Positions 45,907 through 54,782 of a stretch of DNA of 64,000 nt are shown piece after piece (position 1 is the first letter of the stretch; each line of letters starts with the position of its first letter). The notes beneath the pieces are model-generated. The model made no database searches and had not been told where the DNA came from. It was given only the letters and a program-made list of their open reading frames with translations. Source of the DNA: Komarekiella atlantica HA4396-MV6 (GTDB lineage Bacteria; Cyanobacteriota; Cyanobacteriia; Cyanobacteriales; Nostocaceae); assembly GCA_019359395.1 (NCBI GenBank), contig JAHHHK010000003.1:124001-188000 (forward strand). Direction: 5' to 3'. A program made the translations under genes and the position numbers.

Positions 45907-46581
45907 CTATACCCTTTGTGACGCTTTTTGGCGCTTTATCCACCAACCCACAATCCCAGCAACTACTGTACTTGCTATAGTCAGCGGTTCAGGAACTAGT
46001 TCGCTTCTACCAGATGCAATGTTAATTTCTTCACGTTTTGGAAAAGAATATAATATCTTGCCTGGCTCTAAAATTATTTCAGCTTCATTGTAAGAAAAAC
46101 TCGGAAAGCTAAGGTTAGGTATAGTCTTTCCTACAAAATTTGGTGTATCAAAGTTTATGTTAAAAACTGCTAAATCAATGTCATAAGCGTTAGTGTTTTC
46201 TAAGTTTTGATAGAGAAAGTTAAAGGCAAAAACATTACTAAAAGTATCGCTACTTGCTGCCCAAAGATTTGTATATAAAGATTCATTATTTGAAGTTAAT
46301 GTGTATACAATATTTCCCAAATAGTCCCGTAAATTAAAATTCCAATTTGTCACACTCCCTTGATCATCAAGTTCACCCATTTCAAAAGTTCCATCAAAAA
46401 AACCATTTTGTAACTGCGAAGCTATTCCTCCCTGAGTCACAATAGCTTGTGGAGCAAATTTTCCCGAAACTCTTAATTGTGCAGCACTCACGGGAGCAAT
46501 CCCCATATCACTCAACACGGCAACTCCTAGAGTTATACTTGCAGTTACCATTGATAATTTCACGAATAGATTAATAGTCAT
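45907..46581 (-). CDS. PEP-CTERM sorting-domain exported protein
   Basis: 224 aa from ATG 46581 (GGAGA nine bases upstream). An N-terminal signal peptide ends near VSAAQ. The C-terminus has the sorting motif VPEP followed by a transmembrane helix (LTIASTVVAGIVGWWI) and basic residues RQKAS, the classic PEP-CTERM signal recognised by an exosortase. The 170-residue body is beta-rich and Asn-rich (FNLRDYLGNIVYTLTSNNES) and has no family I know. It is probably a surface or extracellular matrix protein. Confidence 0.87.
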   Translation of the reverse strand: MTINLFVKLSMVTASITLGVAVLSDMGIAPVSAAQLRVSGKFAPQAIVTQGGIASQLQNGFFDGTFEMGELDDQGSVTNWNFNLRDYLGNIVYTLTSNNESLYTNLWAASSDTFSNVFAFNFLYQNLENTNAYDIDLAVFNINFDTPNFVGKTIPNLSFPSFSYNEAEIILEPGKILYSFPKREEINIASGRSELVPEPLTIASTVVAGIVGWWIKRQKASQRV

Positions 46582-47333
46582 TGATTCGATTTCTCCAAAA
46601 CAAAAGTACACAAATTACAGCAATGCGTTAGCTTATCAGCAGCAATGCCAGAAAATGCATTCTGATTAGTTAAAAAATGACTTTTTAACAGTATTTAAGT
46701 AAGTAGAAATAATTAAAATAAATTGTTTTTTAGCTTGTGGTTAGTGTTGTTTTTGCTAAAACACCAACTACAAACTTAAACTTATTAATACTTACCTGTT
46801 TAGATACACTGGACTTCTTGCAGAAGTCTGGAAAGGGTGAACGGGACAAAATTTTCCTTTTTCCTTTGCCTACCTCTTGCAAAAGGCAATGAATGCAAGA
46901 AATCTATTATCTAAACTGAGCGCTTCCATCGAAAGTGTTTGTATATCAGTCAAATACTGTGTAATTCTATGGTAAACAGCAGTAAATATTCTAAAATTGC
47001 AATTTTCTTAAACTCTTATTGATTATCAAAATGCCAGTAACGTTTAAAAAAAGCAATAGATATTAGAGTTCTTTATAAAAAATATACATATTATTTATAA
47101 TTGTTTTATCTATAAAATTAATTTACTAGTAACCAATAACAGGAGTATAGTTAAGCTTTATACTTTTATATTTATTGCAGATATTTGGTATAAAAATTAG
47201 AATAACACTATTTCTAAATAATAACTGTTTTTGTATTTTTAAGTATTAATGTACACAATAGGCTAGCGAGGAGCGATCGCATCTGACACAATAATCTTAC
47301 TGTGACTGATCGACTCTTTGAGCTCAGAGATAA
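46582..47333. other. Divergent intergenic region, AT-rich
   Basis: No gene. Contains an inverted repeat GACTTCTTGCAGAAGTC (46812-46828) and a dispersed repeat (CCTCTTGCAAAAGGCAATG...CAAGAAATCTATTATC, 46864-46912) also present near 37550. Position 47272 onwards has an HIP1-like GCGATCGC just before the ABC ATPase gene. Confidence 0.5.
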
Positions 47334-48236
47334 ATGACTGCTGCTGTCTTGCTAGAAAACATTTACAAGTTCTACAACAACGTCCCTGTAGTGAATGACC
47401 TCTCATTCACAATTGAAGCTGGAGAGATATTTGCTCTACTTGGCCCTAACGGTGCAGGTAAATCAACTACAATTCGGATGCTAACTACACTGACAAAACC
47501 GTCCCAAGGACGGGTAGAAGTCGGTGGTTATGATGTAGTAAGTCAAGCCATACTGGCAAAACAGAGTATTGGCGTAGTTTTGCAACAAACTAGTGTAGAT
47601 GCTGATTTAACCGTATGGGAAAATATGGAGTTGCATGGAAGACTACATCACATAGCCAACCCGCAGCGACAGCAACTAATTCGTCAATGGCTAGAGTATG
47701 TTGAGTTAAAAGACAGACGCGATGATTTAGTAAAAACCCTGTCTGGAGGTATGAAACGACGCTTACAGATAGCGAGAGCTTTATTGCATCAACCGCAAAT
47801 TTTATTTTTGGATGAACCAACAGTAGGATTAGACCCTCAAACCAGACGACGCCTTTGGGAAATTATTCGAGATTTGAATAAGCAGGGAATGACAATGCTA
47901 CTCACAACCCATTACATGGATGAAGTGGAATTTTTGTGTGATGCTTTTGGTTCTACTCAGCCAGGACGCATCGGTATTATGGATAGCGGTAAACTGATTT
48001 CCTTGGGAACGCTAAAACAGTTGCGCTCTGCTCACGGTGAAGGTTTGGTGATGAAGCAGTTGGGTATTAGCGAAGCAGGAAGTGATAGCGCACGTAACTG
48101 GGAATATCTGTTTTTCCCTTCTCTGGAAGAAGCGAACAACTACTTGAATGAACAGCCCGATAAAACCGGAATGATGGTGCGTCCCTCTAACCTGGAAGAT
48201 ATTTTTGTGGAATTAACGGGACGCCAGTTAGATTAA
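47334..48236 (+). CDS. ABC transporter ATP-binding protein (ABC-2/DrrA type)
   Basis: 300 aa. Walker A GPNGAGKSTT (about residues 35-44), Q-loop VVLQQTSVD, signature TLSGGMKRRL and Walker B ILFLDEPTVGLDP, followed by the switch His in TTHYMDEVE. The extra C-terminal 80 residues and the DrrA-type sequence point to an exporter of drugs, lipids or polysaccharides with an ABC-2 membrane partner. That permease is not adjacent: the next gene is on the opposite strand and unrelated. It converges with the TPR gene (three bases between the genes). Substrate unknown. Confidence 0.9.
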   Translation: MTAAVLLENIYKFYNNVPVVNDLSFTIEAGEIFALLGPNGAGKSTTIRMLTTLTKPSQGRVEVGGYDVVSQAILAKQSIGVVLQQTSVDADLTVWENMELHGRLHHIANPQRQQLIRQWLEYVELKDRRDDLVKTLSGGMKRRLQIARALLHQPQILFLDEPTVGLDPQTRRRLWEIIRDLNKQGMTMLLTTHYMDEVEFLCDAFGSTQPGRIGIMDSGKLISLGTLKQLRSAHGEGLVMKQLGISEAGSDSARNWEYLFFPSLEEANNYLNEQPDKTGMMVRPSNLEDIFVELTGRQLD

Positions 48237-48239
48237 ACT

Positions 48240-48962
48240 TCATCTTCCTAACTGTCTGAGCATGGCTTCTACCCTGTCTACGCCATCTAAATCGTTGCGG
48301 CGCTTGTACAAGTCACGGGCTTTTTGGAGCATACTGCTCGCTTGTTTGGTTTGTCGTCGCTGTTTATACATCGACCCCATCAACTCATAAGTCTGGGCAT
48401 TGTTTTTATCTAGGTTGACTGCTTGCTCGTATGCCCAAGCGGCTGCACCATAGTCTCCCAAACGTGATTGCGTCACACCTAATCCTAAATAAGCATTAAC
48501 ATTGTTGCGATTTAGTTGTATAGCACGACGATAGCCTTCTTTGGCTCCAGCTGTGTCTCCCAAATTGGCTTTGATGTAACCCACTGCGTAATAAAAATCA
48601 CTATTGCTGGGGTTGATGGCAATAGCACGACGATAAGCAGTTAAAGCAGCTCGGTAATTTCCTTGTTGAGCATATAAGTAACCAATACCAGAATGAATTT
48701 TGGCATTCTTGGGAGCTATGGTAGCTGCTTGTTGATAAACTGCGATCGCACCACTGTAATCGCCAGTATCTACTAATCTCCGTCCGTCTTCTAGTAGTTG
48801 TTTTAATTCTGGGTTTATGGCTTGTACCACCAATACCTGAGCCTGTGCGATCACTGGTATGGTGACAGCAAAACATCCTGATAAGAGAACACTAAATACT
48901 AATGATTTCGGCTTGTACACAGTAAATTTCCCGATATTGTAGTGAATTTTTTTCTTGTACAT
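48240..48962 (-). CDS. TPR repeat protein, probably exported
   Basis: 240 aa. An N-terminal signal peptide (VFSVLLSGCFAVTIPVIAQAQ) directs it to the membrane or periplasm, with possible cleavage after AQA. At least four tetratricopeptide units follow from about residue 60, with the W/L-G-Y-A-P pattern (GDYSGAIAVYQQAATIAPKNA, GNYRAALTAYRRAIAINPSN, GDTAGAKEGYRRAIQLNRNN, GDYGAAAWAYEQAVNLDKNN). TPR proteins bind partners; none can be named here. The gene is convergent with the ABC ATPase. Confidence 0.88.
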   Translation of the reverse strand: MYKKKIHYNIGKFTVYKPKSLVFSVLLSGCFAVTIPVIAQAQVLVVQAINPELKQLLEDGRRLVDTGDYSGAIAVYQQAATIAPKNAKIHSGIGYLYAQQGNYRAALTAYRRAIAINPSNSDFYYAVGYIKANLGDTAGAKEGYRRAIQLNRNNVNAYLGLGVTQSRLGDYGAAAWAYEQAVNLDKNNAQTYELMGSMYKQRRQTKQASSMLQKARDLYKRRNDLDGVDRVEAMLRQLGR

Positions 48963-49669
48963 TAAAACAAAATTATTGAGCTTTGAAAACTGTATTTATT
49001 CGCATTTATGAAATGTTAATAATTCATCCTATCTTTATCCTTCTTTACATACAGTATTATCTTCAGAGTTTTTACTTAAAGATTGAATGTAAGGTATAAA
49101 TAATTAGTCATATCCTCCAAGATTGTTCAGAGTTATGCCAAAAATATACTTTACTTGCTCAGTAGTTATACTTGCCACCTGGAGCAACTCCATAGGTATC
49201 TCACTCACTTTTAGATAGACGAGACGCTGATCTATAAAAGTATTCAGCATTCATTCTTGTTGATGATTCATGTTTATTATTTAACTTGATAACTTACTCG
49301 TGTATCCAATTTTTCCACATTTCTAATCATTTATGCTTTATCCTTTTTTTAGTTATCAAACAATTAGATAAATCCAAAAAGCAAAATGTTCCTTCAAATT
49401 CTCAATCTTTACTCAAGATGACTGTAAAAATGCGATTATAGTGACAAGACTAATCTAAAATTGTATGGAATAGTGTTGATAAAATCTGTTTGCTTCTATA
49501 CTCATTGAAGACATCATCTCCATAAGTCAAGTCTCCTAAGCTAGACTTAATTGAGGTTTTGAAACTCGCACAGGTAAATTTTGTATGTGCAGTGAGTTAC
49601 AGTTGCTCAAGAATTTTTATAAACACTTGACAAAAATATCAACCTATATAATTTTTGTGAGGTTAAGTC
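48963..49669. other. Intergenic region, no feature recognised
   Basis: About 700 bp of AT-rich sequence. A TTGACA-like box at 49627 precedes the YbjQ gene, but no -10 box at normal spacing. No gene, repeat or RNA found. Confidence 0.35.
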
Positions 49670-49996
49670 GTGATTATAACTACTACTGATGTGATTCAAG
49701 GAGCCGTTATTGACTCATATTTAGGCATTGTGACGGCGGAAGTAGTCTACGGCAGTAATTTTCTAAGAGATTTTTTGGCTGGCATTCGAGACATTATTGG
49801 CGGGAGAACTGCTAGCTATGAGCGTCTATTTGAACAAGGTCAAAGAAAGGCGTTAGAAGAATTAGAACAACGAGCACAACGTTTAGGAGCAAATGCTGTA
49901 ATCGGTATTGAAATTGATACTGGCACAATCAATATTGATCAGTCAGGAGTTCTGTTGCTGATTACTGCTACGGGCACTGCTGTGAAGATGCGTTAA
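49670..49996 (+). CDS. YbjQ family (DUF74) heavy-metal-binding-domain protein
   Basis: 108 aa from GTG 49670 with GAGG seven bases upstream. The family pattern is clear: GIVTAEVVYGSNFLRDFLAGIRDIIGGRTASYE, then RKALEELEQRAQRLGANAVIGIEIDT. Members form small pentameric rings; a metal-binding or chaperone-like role has been suggested but is not established. Monocistronic, with AT-rich DNA on both sides. Confidence 0.92.
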   Translation: MIITTTDVIQGAVIDSYLGIVTAEVVYGSNFLRDFLAGIRDIIGGRTASYERLFEQGQRKALEELEQRAQRLGANAVIGIEIDTGTINIDQSGVLLLITATGTAVKMR

Positions 49997-50313
49997 TCTT
50001 TATCTTTGTTTTCTAATTAGTTTGTTTCTCTTTTTGATGAGCTATTCAGAATTACAAATGATTTGCTACAGCAGTTAATAAGTGTATTTAAATTTGCAAA
50101 TTTATATGAAGAAAATATAAAAAGCTAAGATGAGCTTAAAGTTAAACTAAAAGTTTTTAAATCATAGATATAATACTTATTCCTAGAGATATAGTTATTA
50201 ATTATTTCTATTGATAGATGTTAAAACTTCTGATAACAATTTATTTTTAAACAATAAGCATCAATGTACCGGATGAAAAAAGTTTGCTGAAGCAGCAACG
50301 GAGAAAATAGACT
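49997..50313. other. Intergenic region, no feature recognised
   Basis: 317 bp of AT-rich DNA between the YbjQ and membrane-protein genes. It holds no repeats and no clear hairpin. Confidence 0.35.
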
Positions 50314-50949
50314 ATGTCATATGTAAATCGGGTAGGAAATTCCGATGTTGTTCCTCCTGACCCTGTGGTAGTGGGTCGAGTGGCTGAATATCATGATCTT
50401 GTTCGCTGGGGGCCGATTATTTCTGGCCTATTAGTCGCATTAGCTACTCAATTAATTTTGAGCGCTATTATTGGTGCGGTTGCAGCCGGCACGGTTGAAG
50501 GTTCAGGTGCACCCAGAACAATTGCACCTAACGCTGCGGGTAATGCAGGACTTTGGTCAACCATTGCTTTGTTGATTTCTCTGTTTACTGGCGGTTGGGT
50601 TACAGCTCGTGCTTGTGGGCCAATGAACCGCAACACAGCGCTTCTCAACGGCGCAATTCTTTGGGCCACCACTTTGGCTGTTAGCTCATGGCTACTTGCA
50701 AGCGGAGTATCAGGTGCTTTCGGTGTTGCTGCTTCCAACGCTGGGGAAGTGATAAACCAGGTACAACAGCAAGGTGGTGTTAATGTACCACAAGCAAACG
50801 TAACTGCCCAACAAGCTCGTGAAGCGGCAGCTAATTTACGTTCAGGATTGTGGTGGTTTGTGTTCGGTTCCTTACTGGGTTTAATAGCGTCAATGATTGG
50901 AGCTGTAGCTGGAGCTCGCAGTCCGCGTACTACCACTTATAATACTTAA
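50314..50949 (+). CDS. Hypothetical polytopic membrane protein
   Basis: 211 aa, four hydrophobic segments (LISGLLVALATQLILSAIIGAVAAG, IALLISLFTGGWVTARA, LNGAILWATTLAVSSWLLASG, FVFGSLLGLIASMIGAVAGARS). A hydrophilic, Gln/Asn-rich loop (VINQVQQQGGVNVPQAN) sits between the third and fourth. Small-residue-rich helices with GxxxG-like spacing suggest tight helix packing. I do not recognise a family. Start MSYVNRVGNS at 50314 is preceded by CAACGGAGAA. A short stem-loop follows the stop. Confidence 0.75.
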   Translation: MSYVNRVGNSDVVPPDPVVVGRVAEYHDLVRWGPIISGLLVALATQLILSAIIGAVAAGTVEGSGAPRTIAPNAAGNAGLWSTIALLISLFTGGWVTARACGPMNRNTALLNGAILWATTLAVSSWLLASGVSGAFGVAASNAGEVINQVQQQGGVNVPQANVTAQQAREAAANLRSGLWWFVFGSLLGLIASMIGAVAGARSPRTTTYNT

Positions 50950-50983
50950 AACAATTGCTTGGGAAGGCAATCTTATGAATTTT

Positions 50984-51009
50984 AAAAGCACCTTTGACGA
51001 GGTGTTTTT
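50984..51009 (+). terminator. Terminator after the membrane protein gene
   Basis: Short stem CACCT / AGGTG (50989-51004) with flanking A- and T-runs. Ends in TTTTT. The convergent 51026 gene may share it. Confidence 0.7.
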
Positions 51010-51025
51010 CTATTTAAAATTAATA

Positions 51026-51286
51026 TTACCACTTGAGATATGAAGCTTCAATTCCTTGCTCTCTTCTAATCTTGCCATCTTTTTCAAACCAGGCAATTAC
51101 TTGCTGTGCTGTCAAATCCTCAATGGCAATATTGTACTCTTGAGCAATATGCTTCAAAAGCTTCAGTGATGAAATTGTCAATCTTGTTAAAAACTTTTCT
51201 GGAGAAGACAACAAAGCGATGTCTACTTTTGCTGATTCATCCAGGGTTAAAAACTGTGTTGACGGTTGCTGTGATGGTAAATCCAT
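51026..51286 (-). CDS. Hypothetical small soluble protein
   Basis: 86 aa. Predicted mostly helical: SPEKFLTRLTISSLKLLKHIAQEY then TAQQVIAWFEKDGKIRREQGIEASYLKW. No recognised family, though the C-terminal WFEKDGKIRREQ block looks conserved. Encoded just downstream (minus strand) of sufR, 118 bases from its stop, so it may be in the sufR transcript. Confidence 0.6.
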   Translation of the reverse strand: MDLPSQQPSTQFLTLDESAKVDIALLSSPEKFLTRLTISSLKLLKHIAQEYNIAIEDLTAQQVIAWFEKDGKIRREQGIEASYLKW

Positions 51287-51404
51287 AAAATAAATTTTAT
51301 TTAGAACTTAGAGGTTTATAAGTAATAGGTAATAGCTAATTAGTAATCGGTTTTACCACTTAGTTATTTATTATATGTATCCTAAACTGGATATGAAGCC
51401 GAAT

Positions 51405-52151
51405 TTATTTATTAGACTTTTGCTTTCGAGCTTGCACCAAATAGCCACAACGATGTTCGCCGTTGATAATCCAGTGGGTACGCTCGATTGTACAATCTGG
51501 TAGGACGGCGGCAAACATTTCTAGTTCATGACCGCAAATACTGGGAAAAGACTCGGCAACGTTGGAAATCGCGCAGTGATGCTCAGTTAAGATAAAGCGA
51601 TCGCCTAGCTTGTCTCCAGAATCATGTGAGGAATCAGTATCTACAGAGTGACACTCTGCCATAAAACCTTCAGCTTTTCTGAGTTCGACTAACTTGGCAA
51701 CACGTTCTTGCAGTGAACCGTTACCCAAGAGATCGCGATACTCTTGGGCTTTGCGTTCCCACTGTTTGCGTAAAATCGAGCTAACTTGGTCGCGCCCAAC
51801 GGTTTCTGCTAATGTATCCAGCAGAGAAACGGCAAATTCACCGTAGCGATCGCCATAGTTACCGTTCATTGTTCGTTGTAGGCGATCGCGTCCCTGACGA
51901 CTCAGGTGATAAACATGCTGCGGACGCCCCATCCCTCGTTCAGGTCTTTGTAACTCGGCACTTTGAGTTTTTTGGGTCTGCACCGACGAGTACAAAACTA
52001 GCTCCTCCGCCTCCAAATCCTTGAGATGGCGACGAATTGCTTGGGGGCTAACATCTAAAACTTCGGCAAGCTCAAAAGCAGTTGCTTGTGAGTGTTTCAG
52101 GAGATATTCCAGGATATCTTGCTTCGTTGAGGACTGGTGAGTAGTCGCCAT
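51405..52151 (-). CDS. sufR: SufR, iron-sulfur-responsive repressor of the suf operon
   Basis: 248 aa. Winged-helix DNA-binding domain at about residues 10-70 (ILEYLLKHSQATAFELAEVLDVSPQAIRRHL). Four cysteines in the C-terminal domain, spaced C-x12-C-x13-C-x14-C (EHHCAIS ... SICGHE ... PDCTIE ... HRCGYL), are the cluster ligands. In Synechocystis SufR binds a [4Fe-4S] cluster and represses sufBCDS, with repression relieved in iron or oxidative stress. It is divergent from sufB, and two operators lie between them. ATG 52151. Confidence 0.96.
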   Translation of the reverse strand: MATTHQSSTKQDILEYLLKHSQATAFELAEVLDVSPQAIRRHLKDLEAEELVLYSSVQTQKTQSAELQRPERGMGRPQHVYHLSRQGRDRLQRTMNGNYGDRYGEFAVSLLDTLAETVGRDQVSSILRKQWERKAQEYRDLLGNGSLQERVAKLVELRKAEGFMAECHSVDTDSSHDSGDKLGDRFILTEHHCAISNVAESFPSICGHELEMFAAVLPDCTIERTHWIINGEHRCGYLVQARKQKSNK

Positions 52152-52205
52152 CTTCTGGTGCAGACGTTCCGCGAACGTCCCAAAAATTTCTGGGAAAATT
52201 TGACT

Positions 52206-52227
52206 TTAACAACATTGTTGTTGTTAA
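52206..52227. promoter_or_regulatory. SufR operator site 1
   Basis: Perfect inverted repeat TTAACAAC-ATTGTT-GTTGTTAA, containing the CAAC-N6-GTTG core described for cyanobacterial SufR. About 55 bases upstream of the sufR start. Confidence 0.85.
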
Positions 52228-52254
52228 TTTAGCGTAAAATGAATGAAGATGCAT

Positions 52255-52277
52255 TAAACAACATAGTTGTTGTTTTA
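52255..52277. promoter_or_regulatory. SufR operator site 2
   Basis: Near-perfect inverted repeat TAAACAAC-ATAGTT-GTTGTTTTA, also CAAC-N6-GTTG. Its centre is 49 bases from that of site 1, a spacing close to whole turns of the helix. Confidence 0.83.
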
Positions 52278-52451
52278 CTCTCCACCTCCATTCTAACAGC
52301 CGTGTAACCATTCCGTAACGCGAGATGGGAATCGGCTAAATCCAAACCCGTCTTCCATCCTTAAAGAGGCAGCACGTTCCTTTAGTTCCCAAAGTTAGTA
52401 GCGACTGCCATAGAGATTCAACCGAACACAGAACGTAAGAGACTATTACCG

Positions 52452-53891
52452 ATGAGTGCCACTGTCAAAACCTTAGTCAACCAACCTTACAAGTACGGCT
52501 TTGTCACTGACATAGATGCCGACACAATTGAGCGTGGACTAAACGAAGACGTTATCCGCTTGATCTCCGCTAAGAAGAACGAGCCAGAGTTCATGCTGGA
52601 GTTTCGCCTCAAAGCTTATCGCCAGTGGCAAAAAATGACAGAACCAACTTGGCCAAGTGTCAAGTATCCACCAATAAATTATCAAGATATCATTTATTAT
52701 TCAGCTCCCAAACGCCAAAAAGCAAAACTCAACAGTTTAGATGAAGTTGATCCAACTCTCTTGGAAACCTTCGAGAAATTAGGTATTTCCCTGTCTGAAC
52801 AGAAGCGATTAGCAAACGTCGCTGTTGATGCGATTTTCGATAGTGTTTCTGTTGCCACAACTTTTAAGGAAAAGCTGGCAGAAGATGGAGTTATTTTCTG
52901 TTCCATTTCCGAAGCACTACAAGAACACCCAGAATTAGTCAAAAAATACTTGGGTAGTGTGGTTCCCGTTGCAGACAACTACTTTGCTGCCTTGAACGCC
53001 GCTGTATTCAGCGATGGTTCCTTCGTCTACATTCCTAAAGGCGTCAAATGCCCGATGGAACTTTCTACTTACTTCCGCATCAACTCAGGTGACACAGGAC
53101 AATTCGAGCGGACTTTGATTGTTGCCGAAGAAGGTAGCTATGTTTCCTACTTGGAAGGTTGCACCGCGCCAATGTACGACAGCAACCAACTGCACGCCGC
53201 TGTTGTGGAACTTGTTGCCCTCGACAATGCCGAGATTAAATACTCCACCGTGCAAAACTGGTACGCTGGAGATGCTAACGGTAAAGGCGGTATTTACAAC
53301 TTTGTCACCAAACGCGGTTTGTGTCAGGGTATAAATTCCAAAATTTCCTGGACTCAAGTTGAAACAGGTTCGGCAATTACTTGGAAATATCCTAGCTGCG
53401 TGTTGGTAGGTGATAACTCTGTCGGTGAATTCTATTCGGTGGCGCTGACAAATAACATGCAGCAAGCCGATACTGGCACCAAAATGATTCACGTTGGTAA
53501 AAACACTCGCAGTACAATTATCTCTAAAGGAATCTCCGCGGGTAAATCTAGCAACAGCTATCGGGGCTTGGTGAAAGTCAACCCGAAAGCGCAAGGGGCA
53601 AGAAACTATTCTCAGTGCGACTCTATGTTAATCGGGGATAATGCCCACGCCAACACTTTCCCTTATATCCAAGTGCAAAATAACACTGGAAAAGTCGAGC
53701 ATGAAGCTTCTACTTCCAAAATTGGCGAAGATCAGCTGTTCTACTTTGCTCAACGCGGCATTTCCTCAGAAGATGCAATTTCGATGATGGTTAGCGGCTT
53801 CTGCAAAGATGTTTTCAGTCAACTCCCGATGGAGTTTGCTGTGGAAGCTGATAAATTGTTGAGCCTAAAGTTAGAAAACAGTGTCGGGTAA
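52452..53891 (+). CDS. sufB: SufB, Fe-S cluster scaffold subunit
   Basis: 479 aa. Part of the SufBCD complex on which [4Fe-4S] clusters are built. The family is diagnostic: [12 protein letters not shown]-like sequence ([20 protein letters not shown]), [21 protein letters not shown] and the C-terminal AFAEDLF-like [18 protein letters not shown]. The conserved Cys-bearing strands of the SufB beta-helix are visible. First gene of the sufBCDS operon controlled by SufR. The normal cyanobacterial start [17 protein letters not shown] at 52452 fits. Confidence 0.98.
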   Translation: MSATVKTLVNQPYKYGFVTDIDADTIERGLNEDVIRLISAKKNEPEFMLEFRLKAYRQWQKMTEPTWPSVKYPPINYQDIIYYSAPKRQKAKLNSLDEVDPTLLETFEKLGISLSEQKRLANVAVDAIFDSVSVATTFKEKLAEDGVIFCSISEALQEHPELVKKYLGSVVPVADNYFAALNAAVFSDGSFVYIPKGVKCPMELSTYFRINSGDTGQFERTLIVAEEGSYVSYLEGCTAPMYDSNQLHAAVVELVALDNAEIKYSTVQNWYAGDANGKGGIYNFVTKRGLCQGINSKISWTQVETGSAITWKYPSCVLVGDNSVGEFYSVALTNNMQQADTGTKMIHVGKNTRSTIISKGISAGKSSNSYRGLVKVNPKAQGARNYSQCDSMLIGDNAHANTFPYIQVQNNTGKVEHEASTSKIGEDQLFYFAQRGISSEDAISMMVSGFCKDVFSQLPMEFAVEADKLLSLKLENSVG

Positions 53892-53907
53892 TCTGGATAA
53901 TTTACCT

Positions 53908-53975
53908 TCGTGTCTCTGTGTCTTGGTGGTTAAAAAATATTCATTGCAACACAAAGGCACAAAGACACCAAGAAA
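53908..53975. repeat. Inverted dispersed repeat in the sufB-sufC spacer
   Basis: TCTTGGTG (53921-53928) pairs with CACCAAGA (53966-53973); flanking text CTGTGTCTTGGTGG and CACAAAGGCACAAAG is in opposite orientations. This repeat resembles one common at Nostoc gene junctions and gives a stem-loop in the polycistronic mRNA. Confidence 0.7.
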
Positions 53976-53993
53976 GAGAAGAGAGAGAGAACA

Positions 53994-54782
53994 ATGATTA
54001 TTGAAAATAGCGAAGTTGTGCTGTCGGTAAGGGATCTGACGGCTACAGTTGATGGGACACCGATTCTCAAGGGTTTGAATCTTGAGGTACGTTCTGGTGA
54101 AATCCATGCAATTATGGGGCCGAATGGTTCTGGTAAGAGTACCTTCTCTAAGGTGTTGGCTGGACATCCGGCGTATGAAGTGACTGGCGGTGAGATAATT
54201 TTCCAAGGGCAAAATCTGCTGGAATTGGAACCAGAGGAACGGGCAAGATCTGGTATATTTTTGGCGTTTCAATATCCGCTAGAAATTCCCGGTGTCAGCA
54301 ATTTAGATTTCTTGCGAGTGGCTTACAATTCCCGGCGCAAGGCACAGGGTTTAGAGGAATTGGATGCTTTTGATTTTGACGATTTAATTGAGGAAAAGCT
54401 GGATGTGGTGAAGATGAATTCTGCTTTCCTCAGCCGTAGTTTAAATGAAGGGTTTTCTGGTGGCGAGAAGAAGCGGAATGAAATTCTGCAAATGGCGCTG
54501 CTGGAACCGAAGTTGGCAATTCTGGATGAAACTGATTCGGGTTTGGATATTGACGCGCTCAAGATTGTCGCAAGTGGGGTAAATCAGCTGGCAAGTCCAG
54601 AAAATGCCACAATTTTGATTACTCACTACCAACGGTTGCTTAATTATATTGTTCCTGATTACGTGCATGTGATGGCAAACGGGCAGATTCTTTTGTGCGG
54701 TGATAAGGATTTGGCACTGGAGTTAGAAGCTCGTGGTTATGACTGGATTTTGAAAGATGCTGCGACTGAGGTGGGTGTGTGA
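53994..54782 (+). CDS. sufC: SufC, Fe-S assembly ATPase
   Basis: 262 aa ABC-type ATPase without membrane domain. Walker [11 protein letters not shown], signature [11 protein letters not shown], Walker [13 protein letters not shown] and the switch region [10 protein letters not shown]. Drives conformational change of the SufBCD complex. Starts at ATG 53994 after GAGAGAGAACA. Its stop overlaps the sufD start (TGATG at 54780-54784), so translation is coupled. Confidence 0.97.
   Translation: MIIENSEVVLSVRDLTATVDGTPILKGLNLEVRSGEIHAIMGPNGSGKSTFSKVLAGHPAYEVTGGEIIFQGQNLLELEPEERARSGIFLAFQYPLEIPGVSNLDFLRVAYNSRRKAQGLEELDAFDFDDLIEEKLDVVKMNSAFLSRSLNEGFSGGEKKRNEILQMALLEPKLAILDETDSGLDIDALKIVASGVNQLASPENATILITHYQRLLNYIVPDYVHVMANGQILLCGDKDLALELEARGYDWILKDAATEVGV

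Larger units (their letters stand above)
52152..52451. promoter_or_regulatory. sufR-sufB divergent control region with two SufR operators
   Basis: The 300-bp spacer carries two inverted repeats (entries 52206 and 52255), a hairpin GACGTTC-CGC-GAACGTC in the sufR leader (52163-52179) and a CCCAAAAATTTCTGGG inverted repeat (52180-52195). The region should hold both promoters. The sufB leader is long, about 175 bases from the second operator. Confidence 0.75.

Noticed and set aside
53085-53594. 169-codon frame antisense to sufB
   Set aside because: Complement of the sufB coding sequence; long antisense frames follow from codon bias.
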